Source of the DNA: Chitinophagales bacterium | GTDB taxonomy: Bacteria; Bacteroidota; Bacteroidia; Chitinophagales; Chitinophagaceae | Length of the DNA: 41,782 bases | Direction of reading: 5' to 3' | Assembly (NCBI GenBank): GCA_015654695.1 | Contig: JAATGJ010000032.1 | Span: 1 to 41,782, forward strand | Notes under the pieces: model-generated | The model's input: only the letters and a program-made list of their open reading frames with translations | What the model was told of the DNA's origin: nothing | Database searches by the model: none | Made by a program: the position numbers and the translations under genes | In this document: in pieces, positions 41,415-41,782 of the stretch | How the letters are laid out: the number at the start of each line of letters is the position of its first letter | Position numbering within the stretch: position 1 is the first letter of the stretch

Positions 41415-41782
41415 TTACGCTGTTTTTTCTTCCAGTAAAGCTTTCTCGCGAAATTGGCTGGCGAGTGCAATAAAATCTTTCGCTTGCTGCAGGTAGCTTT
41501 TAGCAAATGTTTCTGAAGGCTCCCTATCATTCATACTTAATACGGCTGTTTTAAAACTTTCGTATTCAGTGATCAAACCTGTTTGAACAAAATGTTTATC
41601 AAAATCATTCAATATACCATGTTGTGTGTTGCATTGTACACCTTGTTGCAACAATAATGCTTTGGCAGCATGAATTTGCGCTGCGTACGCATGATAAATT
41701 CCATCGGCCCATGCTTTATTACTGATACACACTTCACTGTTACTGATCTTTTCTTCAGCTTCTAAAATTAGTGTAGCTACCA
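41415..41782 (-). CDS. C-terminal part of a HEPN-domain protein, probably sulfite reductase (runs off right edge)
   Basis: The frame is open to the right edge of the window; a GTG at 41732 is internal and not the start. The visible 122 residues include LILEAEEKISNSEV, then SNKAWADGIYHAYAAQIHAA and KALLLQQGVQ, an R/K-poor HEPN-type helical bundle. In Bacteroidota I recall this kind of tail fused to nitrite/sulfite reductases in cys clusters, and the convergent siroheme gene agrees. The reductase part itself is outside the window. Confidence 0.6.
   Translation of the reverse strand, partial: VATLILEAEEKISNSEVCISNKAWADGIYHAYAAQIHAAKALLLQQGVQCNTQHGILNDFDKHFVQTGLITEYESFKTAVLSMNDREPSETFAKSYLQQAKDFIALASQFREKALLEEKTA

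Overview
The window is a piece of a Bacteroidota chromosome, most likely from the family Chitinophagaceae. Supporting signs are Bacteroidota-type promoters (TTG, 18-20 bp, TAnnTTTG), a short RpoD of about 290 aa, LytTR/LytS-type signalling, a WG-repeat protein, very AT-rich leaders without strong Shine-Dalgarno sequences, and a sulfate-assimilation cluster of Bacteroidota layout. No rRNA or tRNA gene was found.

Left part (1-2.6 kb), minus strand: a LiaF-like membrane protein, a DUF4288 protein, a LytS-type histidine kinase and the first 36 codons of its response regulator. From 2670 to 7099 lies a complete, AT-rich mobile element. It has 26-bp terminal inverted repeats (24/26 identical), an 8-bp target duplication (AGAGAGGT) on both sides and an IS1595/ISXO2-type transposase. 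It also carries passengers: a Panacea-domain antitoxin next to a probable toxin, an excisionase-like HTH protein, two proteins with a coiled coil followed by a winged helix, a 51-aa basic protein, a DUF1508 protein and an unknown protein. A further terminal-repeat copy abuts its right target duplication.

Middle (7.1-20 kb): a phytanoyl-CoA dioxygenase-like protein, a 1105-aa exported TolB-propeller/amidohydrolase, two tandem paralogous small proteins of unknown function, adenine deaminase, a fatty acid desaturase, and a 1146-aa protein that joins GH18, NodB deacetylase and GT2 synthase domains, followed by a small secreted Lys-rich protein. A 21-bp palindromic repeat is found in frame inside two unrelated genes here, each time adding the peptide LP(A/T)GQAG.

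Housekeeping block (19.9-31.3 kb), mostly minus: rpoD, ffh, rpsP, rimM and, about 7 kb further on, trmD. This is the widespread ffh-rpsP-rimM-trmD order, opened up by dinB, an M20 peptidase, a WG-repeat protein, an S4 RNA-binding protein and a lipoprotein. A Crp/Fnr-like regulator and a DinB_2 protein are on the plus strand.

Right part (31.5-41.8 kb): a START-like protein, an unknown conserved protein, an LptF/G permease, an exported Fe/Mn superoxide dismutase, a CDF cation transporter and OsmC. Then comes a sulfur/redox cluster: Rrf2 regulator, 1-Cys peroxiredoxin, APS reductase (cysH), ATP sulfurylase (cysD, cysN) and uroporphyrinogen-III methyltransferase for siroheme. A converging partial gene at the right edge has a HEPN-like C-terminus and probably belongs to the sulfite reductase. 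Together these genes would take sulfate through APS to sulfite and supply the siroheme needed to reduce it to sulfide.
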